From Enterobacter cancerogenus (lineage in GTDB: Bacteria; Pseudomonadota; Gammaproteobacteria; Enterobacterales; Enterobacteriaceae), in NCBI RefSeq assembly GCF_019047785.1, contig NZ_CP077290.1, positions 930,001 through 994,000 on the forward strand: a stretch of 64,000 nucleotides of DNA, written 5' to 3'. The notes beneath the pieces were generated by a model, which ran no database searches, was not told the origin of the DNA, and was given only the letters and a program-made list of their open reading frames with translations. Numbering within the stretch: the first letter of the stretch is position 1; each line of letters begins with the position of its first letter. Position numbers and translations under genes: made by a program. Below, in pieces: positions 1 through 9,161 of the stretch.

Positions 1-80
1 ATCCGTCTGGCGCGTTGCATTTCCTCACTGAACTCGGGAAAATGGCGGCCATTTCATTGGAATCGACAGAATAGCAAATT

Positions 81-1271
81 ATGAGTGTACGTTTAGTGTT
101 AGCCAAAGGGCGCGAGAAGTCATTACTGCGCCGTCATCCCTGGGTCTTCTCCGGCGCGGTTGCCCGCATGGAAGGCAAAGCCAGCCTCGGTGAGACCATT
201 GATATCGTTGACCATCAAGGGAAATGGTTAGCGCGCGGCGCATACTCGCCTGCGTCTCAGATCCGCGCTCGCGTGTGGACCTTCGATAAAGATGAAACCA
301 TCGACATCGATTTCTTTGTTCGTCGCCTGCAGCAGGCGCACCAGTGGCGCGAGTGGCTGGCACAGCGTGACGGGCTGGACAGCTATCGTCTGATTGCCGG
401 CGAGTCCGATGGTCTGCCGGGCGTGACCATTGACCGCTTCGGCAACTTCCTGGTGCTGCAGCTGCTGAGCGCAGGTGCGGAATACCAACGTGCCGCGCTG
501 ATCAGCGCCTTACAGTCTCAGTTCCCGGAATGTGCCATTTACGACCGCAGCGACGTGGCGGTGCGTAAAAAAGAGGGCATGGAGCTGACGCAAGGCCCGG
601 TCACCGGCGAACTGCCACCTGCCCTGCTGCCTATTGAAGAGCACGGCATGAAGCTGCTGGTGGACATCCAGGGCGGGCATAAAACCGGTTATTACCTCGA
701 CCAGCGCGACAGCCGTCTGGCGACGCGCCAGTACGTTGCCAACAAACGCGTCCTGAACTGCTTCTCCTACACCGGCGGGTTTGCCGTCTCTGCGCTGATG
801 GGCGGCTGTGCTCAGGTGGTGAGCGTGGATACGTCTCAGGAAGCGCTGGACGTGGCAAAGCAAAACGTCGAGCTGAACAAGCTGGACCTGAGCAAAGCCG
901 AGTTCGTGCGTGACGACGTCTTTAAGCTGCTGCGCAAATACCGCGATCAGGGCGAAAAATTCGACGTCATCGTGATGGACCCGCCGAAATTCGTTGAGAA
1001 CAAAAGCCAGCTGATGGGCGCGTGCCGTGGGTATAAAGACATCAACATGCTGGCTATTCAGCTGCTGAATCCTGGCGGCGTGCTGTTGACCTTCTCCTGC
1101 TCGGGGCTGATGACCACCGATTTATTTCAGAAAATCATCGCGGATGCCGCAATAGATGCGGGTCGTGATGTACAATTTATAGAGCAGTTCCGTCAGGCAG
1201 CAGACCATCCTGTGATCGCTACCTACCCGGAAGGGCTGTATCTGAAAGGGTTTGCCTGTCGCGTCATGTAA
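81..1271 (+). CDS. rlmI: 23S rRNA m5C1962 methyltransferase RlmI
   Basis: Encodes a SAM-dependent methyltransferase that makes 5-methylcytosine at position 1962 of 23S rRNA. The 396-residue length equals the E. coli enzyme. An N-terminal PUA-type RNA-binding region (about residues 1-80, starting [20 protein letters not shown]) precedes a Rossmann methyltransferase domain. The SAM-binding segment [15 protein letters not shown] lies near residues 215-230, the DPPKF motif near 300, and the catalytic-type cysteine in LTFSCSGLM near 340. The ATG at 81 gives the family N-terminus. It lies 60 bp upstream of hspQ on the same strand, as in E. coli. Identification is by near-identity to the E. coli protein and synteny. 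Confidence 0.97.
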   Translation: MSVRLVLAKGREKSLLRRHPWVFSGAVARMEGKASLGETIDIVDHQGKWLARGAYSPASQIRARVWTFDKDETIDIDFFVRRLQQAHQWREWLAQRDGLDSYRLIAGESDGLPGVTIDRFGNFLVLQLLSAGAEYQRAALISALQSQFPECAIYDRSDVAVRKKEGMELTQGPVTGELPPALLPIEEHGMKLLVDIQGGHKTGYYLDQRDSRLATRQYVANKRVLNCFSYTGGFAVSALMGGCAQVVSVDTSQEALDVAKQNVELNKLDLSKAEFVRDDVFKLLRKYRDQGEKFDVIVMDPPKFVENKSQLMGACRGYKDINMLAIQLLNPGGVLLTFSCSGLMTTDLFQKIIADAAIDAGRDVQFIEQFRQAADHPVIATYPEGLYLKGFACRVM

Positions 1272-1299
1272 CTTGAAAAGAGAAATATTGCCCGCACAT
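1272..1299 (+). promoter_or_regulatory. candidate sigma-32 promoter of hspQ
   Basis: CTTGAAA at 1272-1278 matches the sigma-32 -35 element exactly. CCCGCACAT at 1291-1299 resembles the CCCCATNT -10 element, with a spacer of about 12-13 bp. It lies directly after the rlmI stop and about 35 bp before hspQ, a known heat-shock gene in E. coli. The assignment is inferred from sequence and position only. Confidence 0.6.
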
Positions 1300-1301
1300 A
1301 G

Positions 1302-1649
<348 letters not shown>

Positions 1650-1654
1650 CGCTG

Positions 1655-1684
1655 TAAAAAAGCCCGATAACCGGGCTTTTTTTA
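1655..1684. terminator. bidirectional terminator between hspQ and yccU
   Basis: AGCCCG (1661-1666), a five-base loop and CGGGCT (1672-1677) form a hairpin flanked by A and T runs on both sides. It can therefore stop transcription from hspQ and from the converging yccU. Confidence 0.9.
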
Positions 1685-1686
1685 TA

Positions 1687-2100
1687 TTACTTTGTCAGCC
1701 CCAGTCGGGGAATTTCAATTGCCGGGCATCTGTCCATCACCACTGCCAGCCCCGCCTCGCGCGCCAGCACCGCAGCCTGTTCATTGATCACACCCAGCTG
1801 CATCCACAGCGTTTTTGCCCCGATGGCGATTGCCTCCTGCGCTACACCCCATGCCGCCTCAGAGTTGCGGAAGACATCAACCATATCCACTTTCTCCGGC
1901 ACGTCGGCGAGCGACGCGTAACCCTGCTGGCCCAGCAAGGTTTTACCGGCGACCTTTGGTGAAACCGGAATAACGTGATAGCCCTGATCCAGCAGGTATT
2001 TCATCACCCGATAGCTGGGACGGTCGGGTTTATCGCTCGCCCCCACCAGCGCGATGGTGCGTGTCGATGTCAGGATCTCGGCAATATCGTTCTCTTTCAT
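1687..2100 (-). CDS. yccU: CoA-binding domain protein YccU
   Basis: A 137-residue single-domain Rossmann protein of the CoA-binding family (succinyl-CoA synthetase alpha N-terminus-like). The motif [17 protein letters not shown] near the N-terminus is typical of nucleotide or CoA binding. The internal ATG at 2100 gives [10 protein letters not shown], which matches the E. coli N-terminus and has an AGAAAGAAG ribosome site upstream. A longer reading frame upstream is not supported by the family. The cellular role is not established; only CoA binding is suggested by the fold. It converges on hspQ and shares its terminator. Confidence 0.92.
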   Translation of the reverse strand: MKENDIAEILTSTRTIALVGASDKPDRPSYRVMKYLLDQGYHVIPVSPKVAGKTLLGQQGYASLADVPEKVDMVDVFRNSEAAWGVAQEAIAIGAKTLWMQLGVINEQAAVLAREAGLAVVMDRCPAIEIPRLGLTK

Positions 2101-2270
2101 CTTCTTTCTCCAGGCTTTTTTTAAAGTGTACGCCATCGCGGACATCCCAACCATCCATCCCATACCGATGTATGAGGGCAAAACGGCGGAATATGTCTAT
2201 ATGTTAGTAAACGTGATTATCGAAAAATTTAGATACATTATTGCGACACGCGTTTTGACAGGAGCGCACT

Positions 2271-2933
2271 ATGAAAACCGGCATTATCTCTGCTGTGATT
2301 GCGTTAGTGATGCCGGTTTGCGTTTTCGCAACCACGCTGCGGCTCTCTACGGATATCGATTTGCTGGTGCTGGACGGGAAAAAGGTGTCCAGTTCGCTCC
2401 TGCGGGGTGCTGACAGCATCGAGCTGGATAACGGGCTGCATCAGGTGGTGTTCCGGGTCGAAAAAACAGTTCGCCTTTCTAATCACGAACAGCGTATGTA
2501 CATCTCCCCGCCGCTGATTATCAGCTTTAACACCCAGCGCGTGAGCCAGGTTAACTTTCATCTGCCGCGCCTGGAAACCGAAAAAGAGTCGGTCGCGTTT
2601 GATTCCGCGCCGCGCATAGAACTGCTGGACGGGGATGCCATGCCCATCCCGGTGAAGCTGGACATTCTGGCGATAACCGCAACCGCGAAGGGAGCCAACT
2701 ACGAGGCGGATACCGAGATCTACAATAAAGCCGGTAAACCCGCGTCGCTGCCCCAGTTTGCAACGATGATGGCGGACGACAGTACCTTGCTGTCCGGCGT
2801 CTCTGAGTTGGATGTCATTCCGCCTCAGTCCCAGACGCTCACCGAGCAGCGCCTGAAGTTCTGGTTCCAGCAGGCCGACCCGGACACGCGGGCGCGTTTT
2901 CTGCAATGGGTGAAGCAACAACCTTCGTCATAA
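2271..2933 (+). CDS. csgI: curli synthesis inhibitor CsgI (YccT)
   Basis: A 220-residue periplasmic protein of the UPF0319/DUF2057 family. The first ~20 residues ([20 protein letters not shown]) form a signal peptide with a likely cleavage before TTLRL. The E. coli homologue YccT was renamed CsgI because it restrains extracellular polymerisation of the curli subunit CsgA. The start is supported by an AGGAG ribosome site just upstream. The gene lies between yccU and mgsA as in E. coli. The family assignment is firm; the curli role is carried over from the homologue. Confidence 0.9.
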   Translation: MKTGIISAVIALVMPVCVFATTLRLSTDIDLLVLDGKKVSSSLLRGADSIELDNGLHQVVFRVEKTVRLSNHEQRMYISPPLIISFNTQRVSQVNFHLPRLETEKESVAFDSAPRIELLDGDAMPIPVKLDILAITATAKGANYEADTEIYNKAGKPASLPQFATMMADDSTLLSGVSELDVIPPQSQTLTEQRLKFWFQQADPDTRARFLQWVKQQPSS

Positions 2934-3013
2934 GCCACATTTTTTTGCCCTTTCTCTTGCAGCATCAGGCGGTTCCCGTCATCGTGTAGTCAGATAACCT
3001 CACGGATAAGATT

Positions 3014-3472
3014 ATGGAACTGACAACACGCACGCTGCCTTCACGTAAACACATTGCACTGGTGGCACACGATCACTGTAAAGACATGCTGCTTAACTGG
3101 GTGCGCCGCCATCAGCCACTGCTGGCCAGTCACGCCCTTTCCGCCACGGGAACGACCGGGAACCTGATCCACCGGGCAACGGGGTTAGAGGTCAACGCCA
3201 TGATGAGCGGCCCGATGGGGGGCGATCAGCAGGTGGGCGCGCAGATCGCCGAGGGGAAAATTGACGTGCTGATTTTCTTCTGGGACCCGCTCAACGCGGT
3301 TCCCCACGACCCGGATGTAAAAGCGCTGCTGCGCCTGGCAACGGTGTGGAACATCCCGGTGGCGACCAACGTGTCGACGGCGGATTTCATTATTGAGTCA
3401 CCGCAGTTCAGCGCGCCGGTTGAGATCCTGATCCCGGATTACCCGCGCTATCTGGCTGAAAGACTGAAGTAG
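3014..3472 (+). CDS. mgsA: methylglyoxal synthase
   Basis: Converts dihydroxyacetone phosphate to methylglyoxal and phosphate, a cytosolic bypass that relieves sugar-phosphate stress. The 152-residue length is standard. The catalytic set is visible: Asp71 in GPMGGDQQ, Asp91 in FFWDPL, His98 and Asp101 in VPHDPD, with His19 and Asp20 near the phosphate-binding N-terminus. The product is handled downstream by glyoxalases, and a type II glyoxalase (gloC) is present later in this window. The gene is followed by a pair of REP repeats, then by converging helD. Confidence 0.97.
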   Translation: MELTTRTLPSRKHIALVAHDHCKDMLLNWVRRHQPLLASHALSATGTTGNLIHRATGLEVNAMMSGPMGGDQQVGAQIAEGKIDVLIFFWDPLNAVPHDPDVKALLRLATVWNIPVATNVSTADFIIESPQFSAPVEILIPDYPRYLAERLK

Positions 3473-3474
3473 CC

Positions 3475-3551
3475 TGTTTGCCCGGCGGCGCTACGCTTGC
3501 GCGGGCCTGCAGATTTTGCCAGCCGGGTCAGGCGAAGCCGCCACCCGGCAA
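3475..3551. repeat. REP pair (BIME) between mgsA and helD
   Basis: Two GC-rich imperfect palindromes in opposite orientation fill the gap between the converging mgsA and helD genes. The first (about 3478-3512) starts TTGCCCGGCGGCGCTACG. The second (about 3519-3550) reads GCCGGGT...ACCCGGC. The composition, palindromy and extragenic location between converging 3' ends match bacterial interspersed mosaic elements. Confidence 0.8.
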
Positions 3552-3556
3552 CTTTG

Positions 3557-5611
3557 CTACGGCTTCCTCGCCACCGGCACGTCGATCTCCTTCAAAATCT
3601 CCACAAAGCCTGAAGGCTCCTCTTTATTAAACAGCAGCCATACCCGATGACGCGCGCGGGTTAACGCCACGTACAGCAGGCGTCGCTCCTCGGCATCCGG
3701 AAAATCTTCTGGCACCGGCAGCAGGGCCTGCTCGATCACCGACTCGCGCACCGGCGCCGGGAACCCATCACTCCCCTCTTTCAGCCCAACCACAATCACA
3801 TAGTCAGCCTGCTGGCCTTTACTGGCATGAATGGTCATAAATTCGAGCTGAAGCTTCGGCCAGCGGGTAACCGCCTTTTCCAGCGCCGCCGGTTTAAGAT
3901 GGTGATAGCGCGCCAGCACCAGAATGCGCTCTTCGGGTTTGGCGTAGCCGCTGAGTTTATCCAGCAGCGGCTCCAGTTGTTCGTCCGCCAGCAGGGTGAC
4001 CGCTTTTTTATCGCCGGTCGTCAGGCTGTTGAGCGGCTTCGCCAGCTGATGCGGGTTTTGCTGAATAAAGCGGTTGGCAATTTCACCAATGCGCGAGTTA
4101 AAACGGTAGGTGGTATCCAGATCGCTGCGATCGCCCTCGCCAAAATAGTGGTGGAAGGCGGTGGTGAGCGCGAGTTGTGCCCCGCTAAATCGGTAGATTG
4201 CCTGCCAGTCATCGCCGACGGCAAACAGCGAGGTATGTTTGTTTTGCGCCCGTAGCGCTGAAAGCAGTGCGGCACGCTGCGGGGAGATATCCTGGAACTC
4301 ATCTACGAGGATATGCTTCCACGGGCTGACAAAGCGCCCTTTTTCCAGAATGATGATCGCCTGATGGATAAGCCCGGAGAAATCGACGGCATTTTCTGCC
4401 TTCAGCGCCGTTTTCCAGGCTTTCAGCATCGGGGCCATCAGCTTGATTCGCTTCGAAAATACGGCGCGGATCGCCTCCGGTGCGCTTTCAATCATCTCAG
4501 CCTGAGAGCCACCGTGCATGCGCATCAGGCTCACCCAGCGATCGAGACGCGAGCCAAGACGGCGTGCCAGTTTGTCGTCCTGCCAGAAACTGCCTTCCGG
4601 CACCTCCCAGTTCAGTTCATCTTCCAGCCACTGACGCCACCCTTTTGCCTGAGCTTTTTTCTCGCTGCACTGCTGCTGCCACGTCTTCACAAACAGTGCC
4701 TGACGGGCCTGTGCGTCATTTTCCAGCTTGCTGACGACAGGCACTTTTTTACTGCCCTGCTGAATAATATGCAATGCCAGCGAATGGAAGGTTCGCGCCG
4801 CGATATCCTGAGTATGCAAACGCGACTGAATGCGCTCATCCATCTCCTGTGCGGCCTTGCGGCCAAATGCCAGAAGTAAAATTTGGTCCGCTACCGCCTC
4901 GCCAGTTGTCAGCAGCCAGCCTGCCCGCGCCACCAGCACGGAAGTTTTACCGCTCCCGGCCCCCGCCAGTACCAGCAGCGACGATTCACCGTTCACCACT
5001 GCGCGCGCTTGGGCAGGGTTAAGCGGCGATGATTCCACGGTGCTGAAGAAATCGGCATATTGCGTGAGCATGGCATCGGTCCAGGCCTGATTATGCGCCA
5101 GACGACGCTTATCGATATCATTCAGCCAGGCCTGACAGGTGCGCCATGCTTCACGGCAATTTTCAAACTCATCAAGGCGCGATGCGGGAAGTGGCAGCGC
5201 GGTTAGGGCGTGCTTTATCTTTTGCTGCAACCCGGCGGTTTGCTGGCGCGTTAGCCATTTTTGCTGCTCGTTGCTGTGGGCGATGTCATCCAGCACCTGC
5301 TGCAACACCTGGGCGGCAATGACGCTCATGTCCTCGCTCCACTGCTGCCAGAGCGTACTGAGATGGTGATGGAAGCGCTGCGTTTGCGCCCACTCCGTCC
5401 CGTGGAGGCGCACGACTTTATCGTCCGGCAGCACAAACTCCAGCTCCCCCCATACCAGCCCGCGCTTGCAATGGATTGCCAGTAGTTGGTTAAACGGAAT
5501 GAGGTATTCATGGCGCTCCCCGGAGACCTTCACTCCCGCATTGAGGAGGACAACCTTGTCATAAGGGTGCTGCGCCAGGCGTTTGCCCATTGAAGTTGCT
5601 TTCAGTTCCAT
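3557..5611 (-). CDS. helD: DNA helicase IV
   Basis: A 684-residue superfamily 1 3'-5' DNA helicase of the UvrD/Rep type, the same length as E. coli HelD. An N-terminal HelD-specific region (residues 1-190) precedes the motor. Walker A is AGAGSGKTS near residue 216, Walker B is LVDEFQD near 430, and later helicase motifs include FMTIHASKGQQ and LLYVALTRARHRVW. In E. coli it contributes to recombination (RecF-type pathways). It is transcribed divergently from yccF and converges on mgsA with REP elements between. Confidence 0.97.
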   Translation of the reverse strand: MELKATSMGKRLAQHPYDKVVLLNAGVKVSGERHEYLIPFNQLLAIHCKRGLVWGELEFVLPDDKVVRLHGTEWAQTQRFHHHLSTLWQQWSEDMSVIAAQVLQQVLDDIAHSNEQQKWLTRQQTAGLQQKIKHALTALPLPASRLDEFENCREAWRTCQAWLNDIDKRRLAHNQAWTDAMLTQYADFFSTVESSPLNPAQARAVVNGESSLLVLAGAGSGKTSVLVARAGWLLTTGEAVADQILLLAFGRKAAQEMDERIQSRLHTQDIAARTFHSLALHIIQQGSKKVPVVSKLENDAQARQALFVKTWQQQCSEKKAQAKGWRQWLEDELNWEVPEGSFWQDDKLARRLGSRLDRWVSLMRMHGGSQAEMIESAPEAIRAVFSKRIKLMAPMLKAWKTALKAENAVDFSGLIHQAIIILEKGRFVSPWKHILVDEFQDISPQRAALLSALRAQNKHTSLFAVGDDWQAIYRFSGAQLALTTAFHHYFGEGDRSDLDTTYRFNSRIGEIANRFIQQNPHQLAKPLNSLTTGDKKAVTLLADEQLEPLLDKLSGYAKPEERILVLARYHHLKPAALEKAVTRWPKLQLEFMTIHASKGQQADYVIVVGLKEGSDGFPAPVRESVIEQALLPVPEDFPDAEERRLLYVALTRARHRVWLLFNKEEPSGFVEILKEIDVPVARKP

Positions 5612-5732
5612 ATCCAGCCGGATCCACGAGTGATATTTTGTCTGACAGTTTAACTGCCAGTTTTAAGGTGCTCCAGCCCAAAAAACGTTACAATCACTTC
5701 GCGTTAATCATATCGAAAGGAAATGCGGGTTT

Positions 5733-6179
5733 ATGCGTACCGTTCTGAATGTTTTGAATTTTGTCCTTGGCGGTTTTGCCACCACCCTTTCATGGCTTTT
5801 TGCCACGCTGGTGAGCATCGTGCTCATCTTCACCCTGCCGCTGACGCGCTCATGCTGGGAAATCACCCGGCTTTCATTCATTCCGTTCGGGAATGAGGCG
5901 GTTCACGTTGACGAACTGAACCCCGACGGTAAAAACGCCCTGATGAACACCGGCGGCACCCTGCTGAATATTCTGTGGTTGATCTTCTTCGGCTGGTGGC
6001 TCTGCGTAATGCATATCATTGCCGGTATCGCCCAGTGCATCACGATCATCGGCATCCCGGTTGGGATTGCGAATTTCAAAATTGCCGCCATTGCCCTGTG
6101 GCCGGTTGGGCGTCGTGTCGTCCCGGTAGAAGTGGCGCGCGCCGCGCGTGAAGCCAATGCCCGTCGTCGTTTCCAGTAA
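5733..6179 (+). CDS. yccF: inner membrane protein YccF
   Basis: A 148-residue membrane protein made of two repeats of the YccF domain. Hydrophobic segments appear near residues 8-35 (NFVLGGFATTLSWLFATLVSIVL), around 75-100 (LLNILWLIFFGWW) and 100-125 (IAGIAQCITIIGIPVGIA). The GIPVGIANFKIAAIALWPVGR block is characteristic. Function is unknown. It sits 19 bp upstream of yccS and is probably co-transcribed with it, as in E. coli. Confidence 0.92.
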   Translation: MRTVLNVLNFVLGGFATTLSWLFATLVSIVLIFTLPLTRSCWEITRLSFIPFGNEAVHVDELNPDGKNALMNTGGTLLNILWLIFFGWWLCVMHIIAGIAQCITIIGIPVGIANFKIAAIALWPVGRRVVPVEVARAAREANARRRFQ

Positions 6180-6198
6180 ATAAGGACAGGCCGAGCTC

Positions 6199-8361
6199 AT
6201 GCTAAGCCCACTGATTCGCCGTTATACCTGGAACAGTACCTGGCTCTACAACGCCAGGATTTTTATCGCCCTGTGTGGCACGGTCGCCCTGCCGTGGTGG
6301 CTCGATGACGTAAAGCTTACCATTCCGCTCACCCTCGGCGTGGTCGCCGGGGCGCTGGCCGACCTGGACGACCGCCTGACAGGACGTCTGCGCAATTTAG
6401 TCATCACCCTGATCTGTTTTTTCATTGCTTCAGCCTCGGTTGAGCTGCTGTTTCCCTGGCCGTGGCTGTTTGCCCTGGGGCTGACGCTCTCGACCAGCGG
6501 GTTTATCCTGCTGGGCGGGCTGGGACAACGCTATGCCACTATCGCCTTTGGCGCCCTGCTGATTGCGATCTACACCATGCTGGGCGTCTCTCTTTACGAT
6601 CAGTGGTATCAGCAGCCCGTTCTGCTGTTACTCGGCGCAATCTGGTATAACCTGCTGACGTTGACCGGGCATCTGATTTTTCCCGTGCGGGCGTTGCAGG
6701 ACAACCTGGCGCGGAGCTATGAACAGCTTGCCCAGTATCTCGAACTGAAATCCCGGCTTTTTGACCCGGATATCGACGAAGAGAGCCAGGCACCGCTTTA
6801 CGATCTGGCGCTGGCGAACGGCCAACTGGTGGCGACGTTAAACCAGACTAAAGCCTCGCTGCTCACCCGTCTGCGCGGCGATCGCGGACAGCGCGGCACC
6901 CGCCGAACGTTGCACTATTACTTTGTCGCGCAGGATATCCACGAGCGCGCCAGCTCCTCGCACGTGCAGTATGCGGCTCTGCGCGAGAAGTTCCGCTACA
7001 GCGACGTGATGTTCCGTTTCCAGCGGCTGCTGTCGATGCAGTCCCAGGCCTGCCAGCAGCTGGCGCGATCCATACTGCTGCGCACGCCCTACCAGCATGA
7101 CCCGCGTTTTGAACATGCCTTTAGCCATCTTGATGCGGCGCTCGATCGCGTGCAGGCCAGTGGAACGTCGCCGGAGCAGATCAAGGCGCTCGGTTTTCTG
7201 CTCAATAACCTGCGGGCGATTGATGCTCAGCTGGCGACCATTGAATCCGAGCAGGCGATGGCCCTGCCGGGTAACGATGCTGAAAACCAGCTGGCGGACG
7301 ATAGTCTGCACGGATTTAGCGACATGTGGCTGCGCCTGAGCCGCAACTCCACGCCGGAATCCGCGCTGTTTCGCCACGCGGTGAGGATGTCGCTGGTGCT
7401 GTGTGTGGGCTATGCCTTCATTCAGATAACCGGCCTGCAACACGGTTACTGGATCCTGCTGACCAGCCTGTTTGTCTGCCAGCCTAACTATAACGCCACG
7501 CGACACCGCCTTGCGCTGCGTGTTATCGGTACGCTGGTGGGCGTCGCTATCGGGCTACCGGTGCTCTATTTCGTTCCGTCCGTTGAAGGGCAACTCATTC
7601 TTATCGTCATAACGGGGGTGTTGTTCTTTGCGTTTCGAAACGTCCAGTACGCGCATGCCACCATGTTCATTACCCTGCTGGTGCTGCTCTGCTTCAACCT
7701 GCTGGGTGAAGGCTTCGAGGTAGCCCTGCCGCGCGTAATAGATACTTTAATCGGCTGCGCTATCGCCTGGGCGGCGGTGAGTTTTATCTGGCCCGACTGG
7801 CGTTTTCGCAATCTGCCGCGCGTGACAGACAGGGCGATGAACGCAAACTGTCGTTACCTTGACGCCATTCTTGAGCAATACCACCAGGGGCGTGATAACC
7901 GTCTGGCCTACCGTATAGCCCGCCGGGATGCGCACAACAGCGATGCCGAACTGGCTTCCGTGGTCTCGAATATGTCTACGGAACCCCGGGCCACACCCGA
8001 CATCCGGGAAACCGCCTTTCGCCTGCTGTGCCTGAACCATACGTTTACCAGCTATATTTCCACGCTGGGTGCCCACCGCGAGAAGCTGAAAAACACCGCC
8101 ATCCTGAACCTGCTGGATGATGCTGTGTGCTACGTCGACGATGCCCTTCACCATCAGCCAGCCGACGAGCCTAAAGTTCAGCAGGCGCTGGATGAACTGT
8201 CCCAGCGAATTGCGCATCTCGATCCGGGAACCGACAACAAAGCTCCGCTGGTTTTGCAGCAGATCGGCCTGCTTATTGCTTTGCTGCCGGAAATTTGCCG
8301 ACTGCAGCAGCAGATTGCTACCTGGCGGAACGACTCTCCTGCACCTCAGGCAGTGTATTAA
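6199..8361 (+). CDS. yccS: inner membrane protein YccS (FUSC family)
   Basis: A 720-residue protein of the YccS/YhfK branch of the FUSC (aromatic-acid exporter-like) superfamily. Hydrophobic helices cluster in two groups, about residues 15-160 and 390-530, each followed by a cytoplasmic helical region. This is the duplicated architecture of the family. The substrate is unknown. It follows yccF closely, suggesting an operon. Its last 44 bp overlap the 3' end of sxy on the other strand, so the two messages are complementary at their ends. Confidence 0.94.
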   Translation: MLSPLIRRYTWNSTWLYNARIFIALCGTVALPWWLDDVKLTIPLTLGVVAGALADLDDRLTGRLRNLVITLICFFIASASVELLFPWPWLFALGLTLSTSGFILLGGLGQRYATIAFGALLIAIYTMLGVSLYDQWYQQPVLLLLGAIWYNLLTLTGHLIFPVRALQDNLARSYEQLAQYLELKSRLFDPDIDEESQAPLYDLALANGQLVATLNQTKASLLTRLRGDRGQRGTRRTLHYYFVAQDIHERASSSHVQYAALREKFRYSDVMFRFQRLLSMQSQACQQLARSILLRTPYQHDPRFEHAFSHLDAALDRVQASGTSPEQIKALGFLLNNLRAIDAQLATIESEQAMALPGNDAENQLADDSLHGFSDMWLRLSRNSTPESALFRHAVRMSLVLCVGYAFIQITGLQHGYWILLTSLFVCQPNYNATRHRLALRVIGTLVGVAIGLPVLYFVPSVEGQLILIVITGVLFFAFRNVQYAHATMFITLLVLLCFNLLGEGFEVALPRVIDTLIGCAIAWAAVSFIWPDWRFRNLPRVTDRAMNANCRYLDAILEQYHQGRDNRLAYRIARRDAHNSDAELASVVSNMSTEPRATPDIRETAFRLLCLNHTFTSYISTLGAHREKLKNTAILNLLDDAVCYVDDALHHQPADEPKVQQALDELSQRIAHLDPGTDNKAPLVLQQIGLLIALLPEICRLQQQIATWRNDSPAPQAVY

Positions 8362-8944
8362 ACCACTCCGTAAGCTCCCGGCGAATGTTCGCCGGGAGTG
8401 CCGCCTCATGCATCCCCTCAATGGCCCCTTCAAGGGCAAAAAGCACCTTGATACTGAGGGCCCGGTTTTTCGATCTGATTTTTAGCCAACTGGTCTTTGC
8501 GCCAAGCTCCCGCAACGTCTCTTCATTCGTAATGCCGGCTTCGTAGAGCAACACTTCAATCTGGAAAGTCAGGTTAGGCAGATCCTTGAGCCGGTTTCGT
8601 TGATAGCGCAGGCTACGCTCTTTTCGTGCCGCATCGAGGGCATAAGTGGAAAGCTGAAGCAGTTTTTGCCGATCCTGCCACAGCCCTTCATCCACGCGAT
8701 AGTAATTCAGCAGGACGGGGCGGCCTCGCTTAACAAGCGTTAAGAAGGAAGCAGGATGCTTAACGCAATAGGTCGCGCTCTCCTCGCAGGCACGTAGGTA
8801 AAGTTCACCGTCTGACACCATGGCAAACACCGCATCGTCTACCGCCAGGGTGTAGCCGCCGAACAGCGCCCGGTGGTGAATTTCCCCCAGAGGGGAGAGA
8901 TATTCCTGCGATTTATAAATCCGTTCATATGATATCTTTTTCAT
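8318..8944 (-). CDS. sxy: competence regulator Sxy (TfoX)
   Basis: A 208-residue TfoX-family protein with N-terminal (about residues 1-100) and C-terminal (about 115-200) TfoX domains. Sxy works with CRP to activate promoters with non-canonical CRP-S sites, controlling DNA-uptake genes. I chose the ATG at 8944 (MKKISYERIYKSQEYL), which aligns with the E. coli N-terminus. An upstream in-frame start at 8965 would add seven residues. It is more diverged from E. coli than its neighbours, especially in the C-terminal half. It overlaps the yccS tail by 44 bp and is divergent from sulA. Confidence 0.92.
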   Translation of the reverse strand: MKKISYERIYKSQEYLSPLGEIHHRALFGGYTLAVDDAVFAMVSDGELYLRACEESATYCVKHPASFLTLVKRGRPVLLNYYRVDEGLWQDRQKLLQLSTYALDAARKERSLRYQRNRLKDLPNLTFQIEVLLYEAGITNEETLRELGAKTSWLKIRSKNRALSIKVLFALEGAIEGMHEAALPANIRRELTEWFNTLPEVQESRSAR

Positions 8945-8987
8945 GATATTTCCATTAAAAATCAACTATTAACGACAAAATTTATCA

Positions 8988-9003
8988 CTAACGGATCCGT
9001 TAG
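8988..9003. other. perfect 16-bp palindrome in the sxy/sulA gap
   Basis: CTAACGGATCCGTTAG reads identically on both strands. It is 44-59 bp upstream of the sxy start, probably in its untranslated leader, and about 118 bp before the LexA box of sulA. There is no adjacent T run, so it is a poor terminator. It could be an operator or a leader hairpin. Confidence 0.6.
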
Positions 9004-9070
9004 CAGGAACATAGGCAACTTATGGCTCATGAGCAAGATGATTTTTTCGGACACGCCAGGAAAGGACTAA

Positions 9071-9093
9071 ATTTGCGAGTTGCTTTCCGAAAA
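9071..9093 (-). promoter_or_regulatory. possible CRP-S half site upstream of sxy
   Basis: TTTGCGA at 9072-9078 equals the half-site of non-canonical CRP-S operators. The second half, after a 6-bp spacer, is degenerate (TTCCGAA instead of TCGCAAA). In E. coli sxy is itself CRP- and Sxy-dependent. The distance of roughly 137 bp from the sxy start would suit activation. Weak evidence. Confidence 0.3.
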
Positions 9094-9121
9094 TGAGGTT
9101 GATCTTTATGCACACAGGGGT

Positions 9122-9141
9122 TACTGTATATCCATACAGTA
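9122..9141. promoter_or_regulatory. LexA box (SOS operator) of sulA
   Basis: TACTGTATATCCATACAGTA fits the LexA consensus CTGT-N8-ACAG with extended TA flanks and is a near-perfect dyad. It ends 20 bp before the sulA start codon, as in E. coli, where LexA represses sulA tightly until DNA damage. Confidence 0.97.
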
Positions 9142-9161
9142 ACTACAGGGCTGGAATGAAT

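Noticed and set aside
1..80. Possible divergent gene start (acyP/yccX is expected next to rlmI in E. coli)
   Set aside because: A minus-strand ATG exists at position 20, but the codons after it do not read as an acylphosphatase N-terminus and the visible part is too short to judge.
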